Shown: piece after piece, positions 33,246 through 33,456 of the stretch
How the letters are laid out: every line of letters starts with the position of its first letter
How positions within the stretch are numbered: position 1 is the stretch's first letter
NCBI GenBank assembly: GCA_015062435.1
Contig: SUUR01000017.1
Location: 1-33,456 of the forward strand
Direction: 5' to 3'
Origin: Alphaproteobacteria bacterium
Lineage (GTDB): Bacteria; Pseudomonadota; Alphaproteobacteria; RF32; CAG-239
Length of the DNA stretch: 33,456 nucleotides
Translations under genes and position numbers: made by a program
The notes under the pieces: model-generated
Database searches by the model: none
Seen by the model: the letters and a program-made list of their open reading frames with translations, nothing else
What the model was told of the DNA's origin: nothing

Positions 33246-33290
33246 CTATCTCGATATTTGATTGACACATTGTAAAACCTATGTTATCTT
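33239..33290 (+). promoter_or_regulatory. CGTCCACC-box promoter reading towards the right edge
   Basis: Box CGTCCACC (33239-33246), 15 nt, -35 TTGACA (33262-33267), 17 nt, -10 TATCTT (33285-33290). Predicted start near 33297. It should drive a gene beyond the window, preceded by the third leader-repeat copy. Confidence 0.68.
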
Positions 33291-33310
33291 AGAACATGGG
33301 AAAGATAATT

Positions 33311-33386
33311 GTGCCACTAAGGTATCATTATATGCACAAGACATGTCTCATGTTTATCCGCTTGTCCATATCCGCCAAAGTGGCAC
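33311..33386 (+). promoter_or_regulatory. 5' leader stem of the right-edge transcript
   Basis: Arms GTGCCACT (33311-33318) and AGTGGCAC (33379-33386), 60 nt apart, starting about 14 nt after the predicted transcription start. The layout matches the 33061-33149 stem of the divergent leader although the sequences differ. Confidence 0.5.
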
Positions 33387-33390
33387 CTTT

Positions 33391-33456
33391 AATGACAATG
33401 TCTGCTCTCCTAACTGTCATTGTCCGACTTGTTCGGACAATCTCATAAAACTTACG
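33391..33456 (+). repeat. Leader repeat, copy 3, cut by the right edge
   Basis: A degenerate 23-nt unit, then TGTCATTGTCCGAC and hairpin 1 (arms ATTGTCCGA 33419-33427 and TCGGACAAT 33433-33441), followed by TCTCATAAAACTTACG, which corresponds to the segment between hairpins 1 and 2 in copies 1 and 2. A further family gene is expected just outside the window. Confidence 0.7.

Overview
The window is AT-rich DNA (about one third G+C by eye) from a Gram-negative bacterium, most likely an alphaproteobacterium. The evidence is the cluster pyrH-frr-uppS-cdsA-rseP-bamA-lpxD-fabZ ... lpxA-lpxI-lpxB with LpxI instead of LpxH, the block plsY-dprA-topA, and an mlaA-mlaC pair. The AT-rich small-gene style and the Cys-rich secreted proteins fit uncultured, possibly host-associated alphaproteobacteria, but that lineage is inference.

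Layout. 1-1.4 kb: the 5' end of a secreted-protein gene at the left edge, then a DegT-type aminotransferase. 1.6-3.0 kb: mlaA-mlaC (phospholipid trafficking). 3.1-6.1 kb: an unknown protein, a ComEC/Rec2 channel without the usual C-terminal nuclease-like domain, and a tiny secreted Cys-rich protein. 6.1-18.2 kb: the envelope cluster on the minus strand, making and installing lipid A, CDP-diacylglycerol, undecaprenyl diphosphate and outer-membrane proteins. It is interrupted between fabZ and lpxA by an oppositely oriented 360-residue Cys-rich secreted protein. 18.4-23.2 kb: plsY, dprA, topA and a nitroreductase on the plus strand. 23.3-23.7 kb: a repeated regulatory leader followed by a collapsed Cys-rich pseudogene. 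23.8-29.7 kb (minus): a small lipoprotein, a small membrane protein, sdaA, an M49-like metallopeptidase, a membrane-anchored Memo-AMMECR1 fusion and a HAD phosphatase. The sdaA, peptidase and fusion genes are joined by TAATG stop/start overlaps. 29.85-30.07 kb: an unassigned structured RNA on the plus strand. 30.2-31.5 kb: serS. 31.6-33.5 kb: a membrane-anchored unknown, a second intact Cys-rich secreted protein and a divergent promoter region.

The most interesting material is a small regulon around the secreted or Cys-rich genes. Three promoters (upstream of the left-edge gene and the two divergent promoters at 33.16-33.29 kb) share a CGTCCACY box exactly 15 nt before a TTGACA-like -35, which is itself exactly 17 nt before the -10. 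A fourth, decayed copy precedes the pseudogene at 23.5 kb. Downstream, three loci share a leader-RNA module with 9-bp hairpins and variable 23-nt tandem repeats just before the start codon. The proteins share an N-terminal Cys module (RPSC..MGYTK...DC...CPFD...YC). This looks like a paralogous family of secreted disulfide-rich proteins with its own transcriptional box and 5'-UTR control, with copies being gained and lost.
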